DNA of 64,000 nucleotides. Origin: Mercenaria mercenaria (Eukaryota > Mollusca > Bivalvia > Venerida > Veneridae). This document shows positions 1 to 12,281 of the stretch, piece after piece (position 1 is the stretch's first letter; each line of letters begins with the position of its first letter). The notes beneath the pieces were generated by a model. That model was not told the origin of the DNA, searched no databases, and saw only the letters and a list, made by a program, of their open reading frames with translations. The position numbers were made by a program, and so were the translations under genes. The stretch is from NCBI RefSeq assembly GCF_021730395.1, contig NC_069361.1:79679001-79743000 (forward strand). The letters are read 5' to 3'.

Positions 1-2078
1 GCAGGAAAGTAGAATGGTAGAGTCGCGATGGTACGATGGCAGGAAAGTAGAATGGTAGAGTCGCGATGGTAGGATGGCAGGATAGTAGAATGGTAGAGTC
101 GCGATGGTAGGATGGCAGGATAGTAGAATGGTAGGGTGGCGATAATAGGATGGCAGGATAGTAGAATGGTAGGGTGGCGATGGTAAGATGGCAGGAAAGT
201 AGAAATGTAGAGTCGCGATGGTAGGATGGCAGGAAAGTAGGGTGGCGGTGGTAGAATGGCAGGAATGTAGAATGGTAGGATGGCGATGGTAGGATTGCAG
301 GAAAGTAGGGTTGCGATGGTAGGATGGCAGAAAAGTAGAATGGTAGGGTCGTGGTGGTAGGATGGCAGAATAGTAAAATGGTAAGGTGGCGATGGTAGGA
401 TGGCAGGATAGGTGGCGATGGTAGGATGGAAGGAAAGTAGAATGGTAGGGTCGCGATGGTAGGATAGCAGGAAAGTAGAATGGTAGAGTCGCGGTGGTAG
501 GATGACAGAATAGTAAAATGGTAGGGTGGCGATGGTAGAATGGCAGGATAGGTGGCGATGGTAGGATGGCAGGAAAGTAGAATGGTAGGGTCGCGATGGT
601 AGGATAGCAGGAAAGTAGAATGGTAGGGTGGCGATGGTAGGATTGCGGGAAAGTAGAATGGTAGAGTCGCGATTGTAGGATGGCAGGATAGTAGAATGGT
701 AAAGTAGCGATGGCAGGATAGTAAAATGGGAGGATGGCGATAGAAGGATGGCAGGAAAGTAGAATGGTTGGGTGGCGATGGTAGGATGGCAGGAAATTAG
801 AATGATAGGATGGCAGAAAGTGGAATGGTAGGATGGCAGGAAAGTAAAATGGTAGGGTGGCGATGGTAAGTTTGCAGGATAGTAGAATGGTAGGGTGGCG
901 ATGGAAGGATGGCAGGAAAGTAGAATGGTTGGGTGGCGATGGTAGGATGGCAGGAAAGTAGAATGACAGGGTGGCGATGGTAGGTTTGCATGATAGTAGA
1001 ATGGTAGGGTGGCGATAGTAGGATGGCAGACTAGTAGAATGGTAGGATGGCAATGATAGGATGGCAGGATAGTAGATTGGTAGGGTGGCGATGATAGGAT
1101 GGCAGAAAAGTAGAATTGTAGGGTGGTGATGGTAGGATGGCAGGAAAGTAGAATGGTAGGGTGGCAATGGTAGGCTGGCAGGAAAGTAGAATGGTAGGGT
1201 GGCGATGATAGGATGGAAGGAAAGTAGAATGGTAGGGTGGCGATGGTAGGATGGCAGGAAAATAGGGTTGCGATGGTAGGATGGTTGGAAAGTAGAATGG
1301 TAGGGTGGCAATGGTAGGCTGGCAGGAAAGTAGAATGGTAGGGTGGCAATGGTAGGCTGGCAGGAAAGTAGAATGGTAGGGTGGCGATGATAGGATGGAA
1401 GGAAAGTAGAATGGTAGGGTGGCGATGGTAGGATGGCAGGAAAGTAGGGTTGCGATGGTAGGATGGTAGGAAAGTAGAATGGTAGGGTGGCAATGATAGG
1501 CTGGCAGGAAAGTAGAATGGTAGGGTGCAATGATAGGGTGGCAGGAAAGTAGAATGGTAGGGTGGCGATGGTAGGATGGCAGGAAAGTAGAATGGTAGGG
1601 TGGCGATGGTAGGCTGGCAGGAAAGTAGAATGGTAGGATGGCAGAAAGTGGAATGGTAGATTGGCGATGGTAGGATGGCAGGAAAGTAGAATGGTAGGGT
1701 GGCGATGGTAAGTTTGCAGGAAAGCAGAATGGTAGAGTGGCGATGGTAGGATGGCAGGAAAGTAGAATGGTAGGGTGGCGATGGTAGGATGGCAGGAAAG
1801 TAGGGTAGCGATGGTAGGATGGAAGGAAAGTAGAATGGTAGGGTGGCGATGGTAGGTTGGCAGGAAAGTAGAATGGTAGGGTGGCGATGGTAGGCTGGCA
1901 GGAAAGTAGAATGGTAGGGTGGCGATGGTAGGCTGGCTAGAAAGTAGAATGGTAGGGTGGCGATGGTAGGATGGCAGGATAGTAGAATGGTAGGGTGGAG
2001 GGTAGGATGACAGGAAAGAAGAATGGTAGAGTTGCGATGGTAGGATGGCAGGAAAGTAGAATGGTAGAGGCGCGATGG
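1..2078. repeat. 38-bp minisatellite array
   Basis: Tandem array of about 54 copies of a 38-bp G-rich unit (core AGGAAAGTAGAATGGTAGGG followed by TGGCGATGGTAGGATGGC). It continues off the left edge of the window. Copies differ by point changes (GTCGCGATGG versus GTGGCGATGG) and by shortened units. The plus strand has almost no C and is strongly purine-rich. Short open frames inside it are by-products of the repeat. Confidence 0.95.
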
Positions 2079-2269
2079 TATATCCAATACAAAGCAAAAC
2101 AAAACAAATATAAATTATTCGGACAGTATTTGGTAATCTTGGTCAAGGTGAATTATGGACAATATCGCCCCACTAACACAAACTTGTGGCTCTAAAAATG
2201 ACTTATTGTTAAACTTAAATATTGCACTCCAACATACACATAATGTAATTTGCAACATAGCAACAAGAA

Positions 2270-2392
2270 CAATAACAAAACAACAACATTGATGATGATG
2301 ATGACGATTATGATAATAATGATAATAATAATAATAACAACAACGACAACAATAACAATATTGTTATTATTATTATTATCATTATTATCATT
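2270..2392. repeat. Compound trinucleotide microsatellite (CAA/GAT/AAT/TTA)
   Basis: Runs of CAA, GAT, AAT/TAA and then TTA/TTATCA units follow one another. The AAT and ATT halves can fold back on each other around 2340-2360. Confidence 0.85.
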
Positions 2393-3748
2393 GCAGCACT
2401 TTTTTCTTGTATATATAGTACACGTTCAAAAGTGCTTTTTAAATTTAAAGTACAAACAATTACATATTTAAAACGAGAGCTATCAACTTATAAACTATAC
2501 ATATATGTATATTATGCAAATATTGGTAATGGAACGTGAATGAAAAAAAAAATTCGACTAAAGCAGAAGTAATAATAAAATAAACAAGGATTAACAATAA
2601 AAGAAGATGAGCAACTTTGTTATCTTTTAATTATTGCAAATCACCTACGGTTAATGTATTTAAATATCTAAGTTTTATTCAATAACAGTTTCAAATATAT
2701 AATTGAAACATTATCACATATATATGCGAACCTGAGATAGCGAGGTAAATTGATTAAGCAGAATTCTTGCACATAGCATTCCTCCTTTTGCAGTTTATGA
2801 ATAGGCCTAAAAATACAGATCAACAAAAATGAATTCAAGATTTAAAGATATTATAAAATTTATACATGCCCACTCTAAAATTGTTCGGGGAGCATAAAAA
2901 TCTGTGATATCTAACTAAACATACAACATTTAAATAACATTTTAAATATGAAAGAAGAACTTCTACTGTAGTATCTTCCTTCGAATTACCAAAATTAAAA
3001 TTTTGATGATTGTATACTGATATCCAGCAATATCAATGTGATGACCCGCATTTTGAAAAAAACGACCAAAATATATAACACAATTTAGTTGTACAAAATT
3101 TATTTCAAATACTCTTGGTTTGCATATGTGCAACTACATGAGAAAAATACAAATAATACATTATACATAGTCACGCAATCAAATGAGGGAAACAATACGA
3201 GAATAGATAATGAAAAATATAATGTTACAGATAAACAATTTTTTTTTATTACAGTACATTGTAATTATAAAGTACAATCAGAAGCGACTTCAAAAATGCC
3301 AGATACCCTTTATATACAGACCTGTGAAAATAATGCGAATAACATTAATAATACTTTCAGGTTTACATGAAGTTAAGGATTTTAACGTCTTAGTAACATC
3401 ACTGTACTAATAAAAATGTATGATAAAATTTCATATTTTAGTACATTTTATACCAGGAAATTGTATATATATATATTAGAGGACCATATGTCAGACTGGC
3501 TATAGCCAAATATGTTATCATCTCTTATCATTATATTTTCTTTGCAGCTTTTTGGAATGTTTTCTGCTTTTGGTGACGCAATTTAATTTTAGGGGCTCAT
3601 GAAAACATAAAATAATCTCTTATTGAACAGTCATTCATTTGCATTTAGCACAGATACTCCTCCTTAATGACTTAAAAATAAATTATCTAAGTTTTCTGTT
3701 CTAAAATATATGTTGTCCTGTAACTTATAATGTTGTATAAATGAACAG
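2393..3748. other. AT-rich intergenic DNA, no gene seen
   Basis: Long AT-rich stretch with short open frames that have no recognisable motif, splice context or composition of coding DNA. A short TA run occurs near 3463-3478. Nothing else is supportable. Confidence 0.6.
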
Positions 3749-3978
3749 CGCCTTGAAAAAACCAACATAGTGGCTTTGCGACCAGCATGGATCCAGACCA
3801 GCCTGCGCATCCGCGCAGTCTGGTCAGGATACATGCTGTTCGCTAACGGATTCTCTAATTGCAATAGACTTTGAAAGTGAACAGCATGGATCCTGACCAG
3901 ACTGCGCGGATGTGCAGGCCGGTCTGGATCCATGCTGGTCGCAAAGCCCACTATGTTGGTTTTCTCATTGCACGTCTC
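3749..3978. mobile_element. Palindromic MITE, family A, copy 1
   Basis: About 230 bp that read as a near-perfect inverted repeat, from ACCAACATAGTGG on the left to CCACTATGTTGGTTTTCTCA on the right. Each arm contains its own smaller hairpin built from GACCAGCATGGATCC and GGATCCATGCTG. Three other copies lie at 13708, 34512 and 38624. There is no coding capacity, so it must be non-autonomous. This copy has decayed outer ends compared with the TGAGCC...GGCTCA ends of copies 2 and 4. Confidence 0.9.
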
Positions 3979-4505
3979 AAATTATGTTACTAATGACATG
4001 TTGCACTATACCGTGCCAGTAGTGTAATATGTCATTTGTAACGCTTGCTTTTCCCCGCGATAACCTAACTGATCGCAACTTTTCTTAATCAAAGGGTCTT
4101 TTGACATGGGGATGTATGCTACGCGGATTTTAGACCCGTGACCCCCATGGCTCCGCCCTTTGAACCACTAACTTACAGGGTAATACACTTTATCGTTTCG
4201 ATTTCCTGACGGATGTATATATGATTTTTCTTTTGCCGATCATGTAGCTATTTTGTCGTCCTGAATCTAATCCATGAGTAGGAAAGTCTTTTACGGAATA
4301 TAAATGGGTAAAAATGTACATTATACCTAAATCAATCTACGGCAAACTCCGTACCGTTACGGAAACGATCAAGACAACTATTTTCAAACTATGACGACAA
4401 TCTTTTAATATCGGCCAATAGATTGTCAATATTATGACTTCCGTTTCTTAAAATAGATAGTAAACATTGCACAACGAAACGAAAGTATACATGAAAAACA
4501 GGGTA
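3979..4505. other. Intergenic DNA upstream of the RBR gene
   Basis: No coding signal is seen. The stretch leads into the TATA-like motif that precedes the ubiquitin ligase gene, so its 3' part may hold that gene's proximal promoter. Confidence 0.5.
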
Positions 4506-4513
4506 TATATAAA
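4506..4513 (+). promoter_or_regulatory. TATA box of the RBR gene
   Basis: TATATAAA lies about 70 bp upstream of the ATG at 4582. This would place transcription start near 4535-4540 and leave a 5' UTR of about 45 nt. Position and match support it; no start-site data are available. Confidence 0.5.
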
Positions 4514-4581
4514 CAGACAGTGCTATATGTAATCTCAAAAGCTTTAAGTGTCTCAGCCCCAAGGGTGTTAAAAACTCCAAA

Positions 4582-7500
4582 ATGGTCTATAAAGTGGAGA
4601 AACACGGGGTGAGGACTGGTAACTCGTTTAAAAGATGGAATACGAGATATTATCGCCAGTACAAGTAAGTTATATATATACTTTAGTGTCTTTATTTCTG
4701 AGTAGGCCTATTATGGCAACTGTAAACTTAAAACGCAATTGCAAAAATTATGTCGGACAAAAGTTTCGTATGAATTATATGAACATACATCAGCTGTCAT
4801 TTTAGCTAATACATGTATGTACTAAAGACATTACCCATATTTTGATAATATAATCGTGTTTATAAAATAGCTGTCGGTGAAATTTCTCTCAAGCCTGTCG
4901 ACAAGCTTTAGGTCTATATGTCTTACTCAGTTAGAGTCTTTGTTTCCTTCGACTCTGTATTTCTAACATTATATGAAAATTGAAGTATAAATAATTGAAA
5001 ACTTTTCATTGTTTTGTTCAGAAAACAGGCCTTCCTTATTCGGTCACATATCAGTGACGTTCACCAGGGTACCCCTGACTACGATGATATTGACCGCTTC
5101 AGAAAGACTAGCGCTTTTGGAGAGGGAAACAGTATGACTGATGGTGTCGAATACTCATTGAACAAACAAGGTAGATGGGATCTCCCAGGGATACTTGAGA
5201 ACATTATCCTTGGTACAAGCAACGAAGAGGATTATGGGATACAACTCGTTGAACGCCATAGAATAAGACGTATGGCAAACTGCGTCAGTGTCTGTTCCAC
5301 AGAAGGCGTGTTTAAAGGCGGTGATATCAGTACGGACAGAAAATTTAAAATGAAAAATTCGGGAGGCTATTTCCAGTCAAATAGTGTTCTTAAACGTGCT
5401 GCTGCCCTTTCAAAGAAGAAAAGACGCGACAGACGTCGGCGTGGTCTGCAGTCGGAAGAAAATATAGAAGAGAATGAACACGTCATAGAAACAAATAAAT
5501 TGCGTTATGAAGTTCATTATCCAAGTCCTGTCGCCAGCTATCAAACACATAGTGCCAAATCTATTGGCATGGATACTTATCCACCGGCAAGGTGGTCAAG
5601 TTACCGTGACCCACGACAACGTAGTAAGAGAAGAGGTCGAATGGAAAGTCATATTAAAGAGTCGCTGCAGTGCATGGACGACTCGTTCGAGGACTCAGAG
5701 GAGGAGGACAGCGTTCATGAGACAGACGACAATGCACGTGTAGTATGCGACTTCGTTGTTACGCTAGATGACATCTTAGAGCATGCAAATGCAGCAAGCA
5801 ATCTGGCAAGCGGGAAAGTTAGGCACAACAGTAATACAAGCTCTTCTTCTTTAGACTACGATGAATCATTGTCTCCAAAGGGCCGCATTGTATATATGGA
5901 ACGTTATGAAACAGACGAACAACACGATACAACTGAAGTACAGAAAACAAACCCAACAAAAAGTAGAACCACTACCTTGCAACCCGTTCGAGTCATTTTG
6001 GCAGACGAAGATATAAATCAACAAACTCTGTTGGAAAAATTTGGAAATGACTTTATTGAATGTGAATGTTTCCCCCGCAAATTTGTGTTGAACATTTCAG
6101 ATCAAGTCACGAGATTAGATACTTTGAAAACTTACAGCAAGACTGAAATGATTCACACAGAGGCATGCGTTGTTTTTGTTCACGATGTTGATAACGAAAT
6201 TAATAATCTGAAAGAAACTGTCTACAAAATTCTGCTAAATGCAAACTTCGGCGAAAATTTGAACAGTGTCCAGATTGAAACAATATTTGATTACATGGAA
6301 ACGAATGTGGAGGAAATCGTAGAGCGGACTCTTTTCTTTATTGAAACTCTTCCAGCAGAATCTATTGTATGTGAAAACAACACGTATTTCTATAAGACCT
6401 CTACGAAGGGAAGCACAGTAGAAGAATGTGCTGATTGGTCTGTTGAGTCATATCGTCCAAATAACTCTTTCTTAATGGACTCGTTTTTATCACTCCGACC
6501 CGTTGTGAAGGAAGCGGTTGATATGGGATTCAACCTCGTTCCTCGATTTGATGCGTGTATGGAAGACGAATCAGACAATGTGGCATCTCCAAAAGATCGT
6601 TTTTGTTGCATTTGTTATGCAACCTTAGAAGACGCTAATCCGGGTACTGCTCTCATTTCTTGTAGTCACTGGTTTTGCGACGGCTGTTGGAAAGAATACA
6701 TTGAAACACAAGTAAATAATGGTGCACTTGACATTCAATGTCCTGAATATGATTGCAGTAAAATTGTGGACCCGGGCACCTTCTTGTCACTTATTAATAT
6801 GCGTGATGTTATCAGACACGCAAAATGTTGTCATGACACACAGGTAGAGCAACAAAAATCAGCAAGATGGTGTCCAAATGAAAAATGTGATCGAGTATTG
6901 AAGAGAAACTGCGAAGATGTGAAGAATTCCCAGTGCATTTGTGGAATAAAAGTATGCTTTGAATGTCTTCAACCTCCTCACTGGCCAGCAAGCTGTGATT
7001 CTGTAAGGAATTACTACAAGAAAATGAGAGACACTGGGGACATCGCCATTGAGCCACCAGAGCTCAGAAATCCAATCGTTGTACGTGGAAAGAACTGCCC
7101 TTCGTGTCACAGATTCATTGAAAAAAACGGTGGCTGTCCATCGATGGTTTGTGTTTGCAGGGCCAATTTCTGCTAGGGTTGTGGTCAATTATGGAGTGAC
7201 CGAGAGCATGGTGACGAATGTTACAAACATGGCTACAAAGATTATCATAACACTACCGAAAGAACGTTTGCAGCAGTAAACCCACTTGAAAGAAAAAACC
7301 GTCAGAAATGGTATAAGATGGCCCTCCTTCATCGCGTCAACCAACATGCAGGAAGACTTCAGAAAATGAAGTCATGCATTAAACCTATGGCCAAGAAGTT
7401 GCAATTCTACATTGTAAGAGCTGAAAAGAGAGGAGAAAAAGTAACTTTTGACTTTGATTCTGAAAACAAATCATTTAGTCGACAGACTGACAAAACTGCA

Positions 7501-7782
7501 TACTTCTTGAGGAACACTGTTGACCTTTATGCAGAAATTAACCACGTGGTCGAAAACACTTCCGTTTTACTGAATTCGGAACAACTTCCGGCAGACCGAA
7601 GACTTGTTCTCCAACACATTTCTTACAGACTGTCTAGCTTTTCTGCGGTTATTTATGAACTCTTTTTATGCAGCGATAACGTTCAAGCAAACGTTCTTTT
7701 AGAAAAGTTAAAGGAAGTGCGGTTTCATACCCGTAAAACTTTTCAGAGCTTAATCAGATGTATTAAATCTATGAAAGCATAA
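4582..7782 (+). CDS. Ariadne-like RING-between-RING (RBR) E3 ubiquitin ligase with a premature TAG
   Basis: RBR ligases take ubiquitin from an E2 onto a RING2 cysteine and pass it to substrate. Exon 1 is 4582-4664 (ATG with A at -3 and G at +4, donor GTAAGT); exon 2 starts at 5022 after a pyrimidine-rich tract and AG; the 357-bp intron joins in phase. The N-terminal half is low complexity with a basic run (KKKRRDRRRRG) and an acidic run. RING1 starts near residue 556 (CCICY...CSHWFC..C), the IBR near 645 (WCPNEKC...C.C...CFEC), RING2 near 720 (CPSCHRFIEKNGGC), with the catalytic Cys about residue 733 in GGC. An in-frame TAG at 7174-7176 replaces the Trp of the RING2 motif FC-W-x-C. After it the same frame runs 201 codons (GCG...H...C zinc ligands, then an Ariadne-like helical region) to TAA at 7780. 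Without the stop the protein would be about 947 aa; with it, 745. It could be a real allele, an error, a young pseudogene or an edited codon. Confidence 0.85.
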
Positions 7783-7819
7783 TATACGTATCATGCTGAT
7801 ATAATATTATATAGATTTA

Positions 7820-7825
7820 AATAAA
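7820..7825 (+). terminator. Poly(A) signal of the RBR gene
   Basis: AATAAA lies 38 bp after the TAA at 7780-7782. Its presence just after the downstream open frame suggests the 201 codons beyond the internal TAG belong to the same transcript. Confidence 0.6.
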
Positions 7826-8124
7826 GGAACATTTGTTATTTTCTTCATGCCATTTAATGGACCATGTGCAATTACGTAGATGAAAAAACGAATGACGTGT
7901 ACAATAAGTAGGCTTTGTTACACAAGTTATGAGCTTCGTTTGATACATTTACTCATATAACATTTTATTGTTTTGTATTTGCTAAAGTTTAAAAGAAAAT
8001 GTAAAAACGTACGCATTCTCTTATTTATTCTTCTGCAGTGAAATACAATTACGAGCATAATTGCTGATACTGAAATTGAGTAATTTCCCTGGGTAGTGTG
8101 TAACTGCCATATGTTTGTTGTTGT

Positions 8125-8303
8125 TGTTTTCTTGTTGTTGAGTTTAGAGTCAGACCGACAAATGAGGTAATATTGCTAGTCCCAAGCTTTTGATGATAGA
8201 GGCGGGCAGCGGTCTTTCATAAGCCAATTGGTTAGCTTCCTGGCATGAAAAAGACTGGTTTCGAATGCAGAATGGGCGAGTAGTTAGCGACCTTGACCTC
8301 TTG
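8125..8303 (-). mobile_element. Degraded RUDI-like SINE fragment
   Basis: Blocks in the same order as the fuller copy at 12032 are recognisable: GTCAGACCGACA, AGCTTTTGATGATAGAG, CGGTCTTTCATAAGCCA and a TTCGAA-containing tRNA-like part. The middle of the element is missing and many positions differ. An old copy. Confidence 0.5.
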
Positions 8304-8479
8304 ACTACGGATGCTGTATTTGTATCGACAAGTTATCTCATGTTACAAGTTACAACTTTTTAGTTGTATAATAATTGATATGACATTTTGTCGCAACATA
8401 TTTTTTTCTATTCATTTTTAATCGCTTTATGTCTTATCATAAAGTGTAATAACCTTGCAGTGTAAACGTTTTGACCATC

Positions 8480-9003
8480 AAAATTATACCGAGGTCAACC
8501 AATTCTGAACACATTTACGATGGTTGATCTGCGACCTAGGTCAGTTTTCAATGTAATTGATATGGTTCATCTACGACCCAGGTCAGCCAGTTCTGAACGC
8601 ATTTCAGATGGTTGATCTACGATCTATACGACCCATGTCAACTAATTTTCAATGTAATTTAGATGGTTGGTCTAAGATCTACGACCCAGGTCAACCAATT
8701 CTGAACGCATTTTAGATGGTTGATCTAGATCTACGACCTAGGCCAACCAATTCGGAACGCATCTATGATCTACGACCAAGGTCAACCATTTTTGAAAGCA
8801 TTCCAGATGGTTGATCTACGATCTATACTACCCAGGTCAGCCACTTTTTCATGTAATTTAGATGGTTGATATTCGATCTAAGACCCAGGTCAATCAATTC
8901 TGAACGCATATCAGATGGTTGATCTACGATCTACAAGCCAGGTCAACCAATTTTCAATGTAATTGATATGGTTGATCTACGATCTTCGACCCAGGTCAAC
9001 AAA
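8480..9003. repeat. Degenerate tandem repeat, ~53-60-bp unit
   Basis: About ten copies of a unit with GATGGTTGATCTACGATCTA, then CGACCCAGGTCAACCAATTC and TGAACGCATTTCA. Two subtypes alternate irregularly: TTCTGAACGCATTTCAG and TTTTCAATGTAATTTAG. Unit length varies by small indels. Confidence 0.9.
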
Positions 9004-9169
9004 GTAGATTTTTTTGTCGTTCTACGACCTACGAGCTACGCGCCATCTTCACGGGAACGGATGTTTTATTGCAGCTAAACGGAGTTAAAATGGCTAAATA
9101 ATAATATGAATTACATCAGAAGCACACGTTCCTGTAAGTATACTGCTGTCCCAAGGCAATATCTGTTTG

Positions 9170-9420
9170 AAAAAAAAACCGGACTCATTATAGTTGTCCG
9201 TCCGTTCTTCAACATTAATTTGCCGTTTCCGAATTCTAAGCCAGAAAGTATTAAAATTTTGCATGGTGACTAAACACCTCTTGAGGAGGATCCCAGTTGT
9301 TCCGGGGTCAATATGTCAAAGAAAGGTCAAGGCCACAGTGACATCGAGATAATAAGTTATGTCATCCATTCAAAGGAATTAATTGGAGTAGCGGGATATT
9401 GAACTCGGTACCTTAGCATA
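9170..9420. repeat. Decayed interspersed repeat with GTCCGTCCG and GGTCAAGG motifs
   Basis: The words GTTGTCCGTCCGTTC, CCGGGGTCAATATGTCAAAG and AAGGTCAAGGCCACAGTGACAT resemble the widespread bivalve repeats seen again from 57.6 kb. No ends are visible, so the family cannot be named. Confidence 0.4.
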
Positions 9421-9449
9421 TTTTCAGCGGTCCACTACATCCGGTCTAA

Positions 9450-9800
9450 GGTGTTCTTAAAGACACTTGCTGCAGTTTCTTGTATGAGGGATGGGGCAAA
9501 AATTTCCCAATAATAGAATTTTTCAAACTTTGTATATGAACACAGTTTCAGGTTAGAAACAGAAAAATGCAAAAACCAATCATAAGTCACCGTGCTTGTT
9601 TAGGAGTTATCTGCCCTTAAAACTGGATTTTTCTTCAAATTTGCATATTCAAGGGCAGATAACTCCTGGACATGCATGGCGACCTTCGAATTTTTTTTCT
9701 GTTTCTAACATGACACTTTGTTCATATACAAAGTTTGAACAAATTCTATTGTTGGGAATTTTTTTACCCAGCATACGGTCCTTAATACGGACAGATTTTT
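9450..9800. mobile_element. Fold-back (inverted repeat) element
   Basis: The arm at 9488-9568 (with AATAATAGAATTTTTCAAAC and TTTGTATATGAACA) is repeated in inverse at 9693-9770. A second inner pair, AGGAGTTATCTGCCCTT and AAGGGCAGATAACTCCT, lies between them at 9602 and 9651. There is no coding capacity; probably a MITE. The exact termini are uncertain. Confidence 0.75.
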
Positions 9801-10984
9801 TTAACCAAACACTGTATAATAATCAGCCCCAATTTTTATGCCCCTGTTGTTTAAGTCTCGGTAGGCATATTTTGTTTGAACCGTCCGTACGTTTTAAATC
9901 TTGTTCATCATTCCTTTATTTTATAATAATCGGAACGTTCTTGTTTTGATTAGAAAAACTTAGGGGTGTAACTAATGCAATGGCGACAAAAAACACAAAA
10001 TGAACAATATTTGAAACGAAGTAAAATTAGAGTAAGACTAGCCTTCGTAAATTATTAATATTTGTTTGTACGTACACGTACGTGGTTGTATCTAATTTGG
10101 AGAAGCTTTTGAATGGCTGGACCCAGGCCATAAAGGAAATGCTTTTGTATATGTTACATCCTACCCTTAGGTATACTATAAGTACCTTCATACCTAACGG
10201 GGAAAATATACTACCCATTTCAGTCGCATCATTCTCTCCTAAAACATGCCAGTTGTCGTTCGCATATAGCAATTTAAACGACGAAATTGTCAATTTTTTA
10301 CAAAAATCTCTTATTTTTTCTCAGAATGATTTTTGTCATCTGAATGATCTACCTGGGTATTGAAAGATATATTCAAAAAGCATTGTTGATATGTGGATTT
10401 TGGCCTCATACGACCGCATTGTCGAATAAAAGGCCCTTTTTAATACATATATGGTTTTTATGTCCTTGAATGTCTATCGTTTATATTTTTATCATGTATA
10501 GCATTATTATTGACCAAACAAATGAGCCGAATGCCTATTGATAGAAGATGAAAGACATTTCACGATAGAAGTGTGAGCGAAAGACATTTTAAACAAGCAA
10601 ATTCGATGAATTGGTATCCCCCGCCGAAAGGGTTTGTGGTGAGGAATGGCAAAAAAATATGTCCGGCAAAAATTTAAGGATGTTAATAAGAAGCAAATAA
10701 TTTCATTAGTCAAAATCAATTTAACAGAAAACAAATGTTTAATTAAAGAGTACATAATAAATGTATGATACTTTGATCCTGACTAAAGAATTTATTTTGA
10801 ATGGGATATGCTTACTGTAATAAGATTAGATTTTAAAATTAAATGCAGTTAATTGAAAGGTGAGCTTGAAATTTAACTGGAACGAAATCTTTGGGTGGTT
10901 TGGCACCAGGTGTTGCTGTTTAACATGTACATTTGAACTTGAAAGAACAGAACTCATAGTGGTGAACATGTATATGAAGTTTTA
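9801..10984. other. Intergenic DNA, no gene seen
   Basis: AT-rich sequence with several short open frames on both strands and no recognisable domain, splice pattern or repeat. Nothing further can be supported. Confidence 0.5.
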
Positions 10985-11095
10985 AATAAATATTCCCAAC
11001 CATTTCCTAGATATGGCTCCGGACGGACGGAAGGACGGACGGACGACGCCAAAACTATATCCCTTCGACTTTCGTTGGGGGATAATAAGGTGCTC
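10985..11095. repeat. Interspersed-repeat end with GGACGGACGG motif
   Basis: ATGGCTCCGGACGGACGGAAGG is followed by GGACGACGCCAAAACTATATC and CTTTCGTTGGGGGATAATAA. This arrangement resembles a common terminal block of bivalve interspersed elements. The other end is not identified. Confidence 0.45.
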
Positions 11096-12031
11096 ACACA
11101 ACATTTGACCTAAATCGATCTTAAAATGGTAGCGTAGATTTAACGAAAGATAAATCCAACTGAAAAGAGCACTGAGCTTCAGTTTGACTTATTTCCCTTT
11201 ACTTAATTTATCCACTCTGCATACACTAGATCTCGTCGAAATTCTGCAAATGTTCACAAACAGAAAAAAGTGTTCGTTTTGCAATGAACCACTGAAACTA
11301 TAAATAAGGGTTAAATGTATACGCACGCCATCCCAACCTAGTCACCAACACTGTAATCATACTTGAATTTCTCCTTCTTTGAATATTTAAATTAAAAAGT
11401 CAAAACATTTTTAAAGAATTTAAAGGGTAGGAAACAAGTTAGATATCGCTATGAGGTTTGTTAAAAGCATACTTCGTTTTTTTTCTGTTCTTTTTGTTTA
11501 TAAAAGCGCAGGTGCGTGTTTGATGCATGTAGCGGATTGCGGGTTTTAAAACAGTTAAAGTATCACTGTAGACAGCCATACACGTGCTGTGAGAAACATG
11601 CTGCGTTTTTGAGCGGATCAAAACTATAGTCGTCGGCTTCAGCAGATCGGAAAATACATCTTACGATTATTTTTTATCGGCGAAAAATCATTAGTATTGT
11701 AACAGTAGAAATGAAACTCCTGTCACTTGGCGAGTTTGTAAAAACAGCAAATAATAAATGACTTGTGTCAAACGTTAGTGAGGCCGGTTCGTCCCGGATA
11801 AGACGGGTTAAATTCCACTTGACAGAATTCTCCGTCATGAAGAAAAATCTGAAAATGATTTGTTTCTCAGAAAGAAGGTTTAATGTGTTAGAGTGCGAGT
11901 TAAGAGTGACGTGAAGAAAGGCGAGATAGAAGCTTTCTATACATTACGTCAATTTTCCTGTACGTCCGTTCGTGCCTGAAGTAATACCCAGACATAGAGG
12001 GACTTATCTTGCAGTCTTCCTTTGGAATTTA
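11096..12031. other. Intergenic DNA, no gene seen
   Basis: No coding, RNA or clear repeat feature recognised. Short open frames lack motifs. Confidence 0.5.
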
Positions 12032-12281
12032 TTCATTTTGTTGGGTTAAACGTCACACCGACACATTATAAATCATATGGAGACTTTCCAGCTTTTGATG
12101 GTGGAGAGAGACCCCAGGTGCCCCTCCGGACATTATTTTGTCATGGGTGGGCACCTGGGTAGAACCACCGACCTTCCATAAGTCAGCTGGATGGCATCCT
12201 CACATGAAGAGTTCTACGCCCAAAGTGAGGCTCGAACCCACGTCGATGAAGGGCATTAACCGCTTGGTCGTGGAGGCCCCA
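12032..12281 (-). mobile_element. RUDI-like SINE (V-SINE type), nearly full length
   Basis: Read on the minus strand it starts GGGGCCTCCACGACCAAGCG, has a tRNA-type B box (GGGTTCGAGCC, rc of 12231-12240 and flank) and ends in GTCGGTGTGACGTTTAACCC plus AACAAAA. The body carries GGAAGGTCGGTGGTTCTACC and the GGGGCACCTGGGGTC block that I recall from the RUDI family of bivalve V-SINEs. It is a pol III retroelement that depends on a LINE for copying. Assignment is from memory of the consensus. Confidence 0.8.

Noticed and set aside
1-2078. CRISPR-like array because of the regular ~38-bp period
   Set aside because: There are no unique spacers between repeats; the whole unit repeats. It is a eukaryotic minisatellite.
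3664-3951. Minus-strand frame with ATSMDPDRPAHPRSL, and similar frames at 13561 and 13852
   Set aside because: They are translations of the palindromic MITE; the same peptide appears wherever a copy lies.
5014-7176. RBR protein starting at the TTG at 5014
   Set aside because: The bases before 5022 are an intron tract ending in AG. A phase-matched exon with an ATG in good context and a TATA box lies at 4582.
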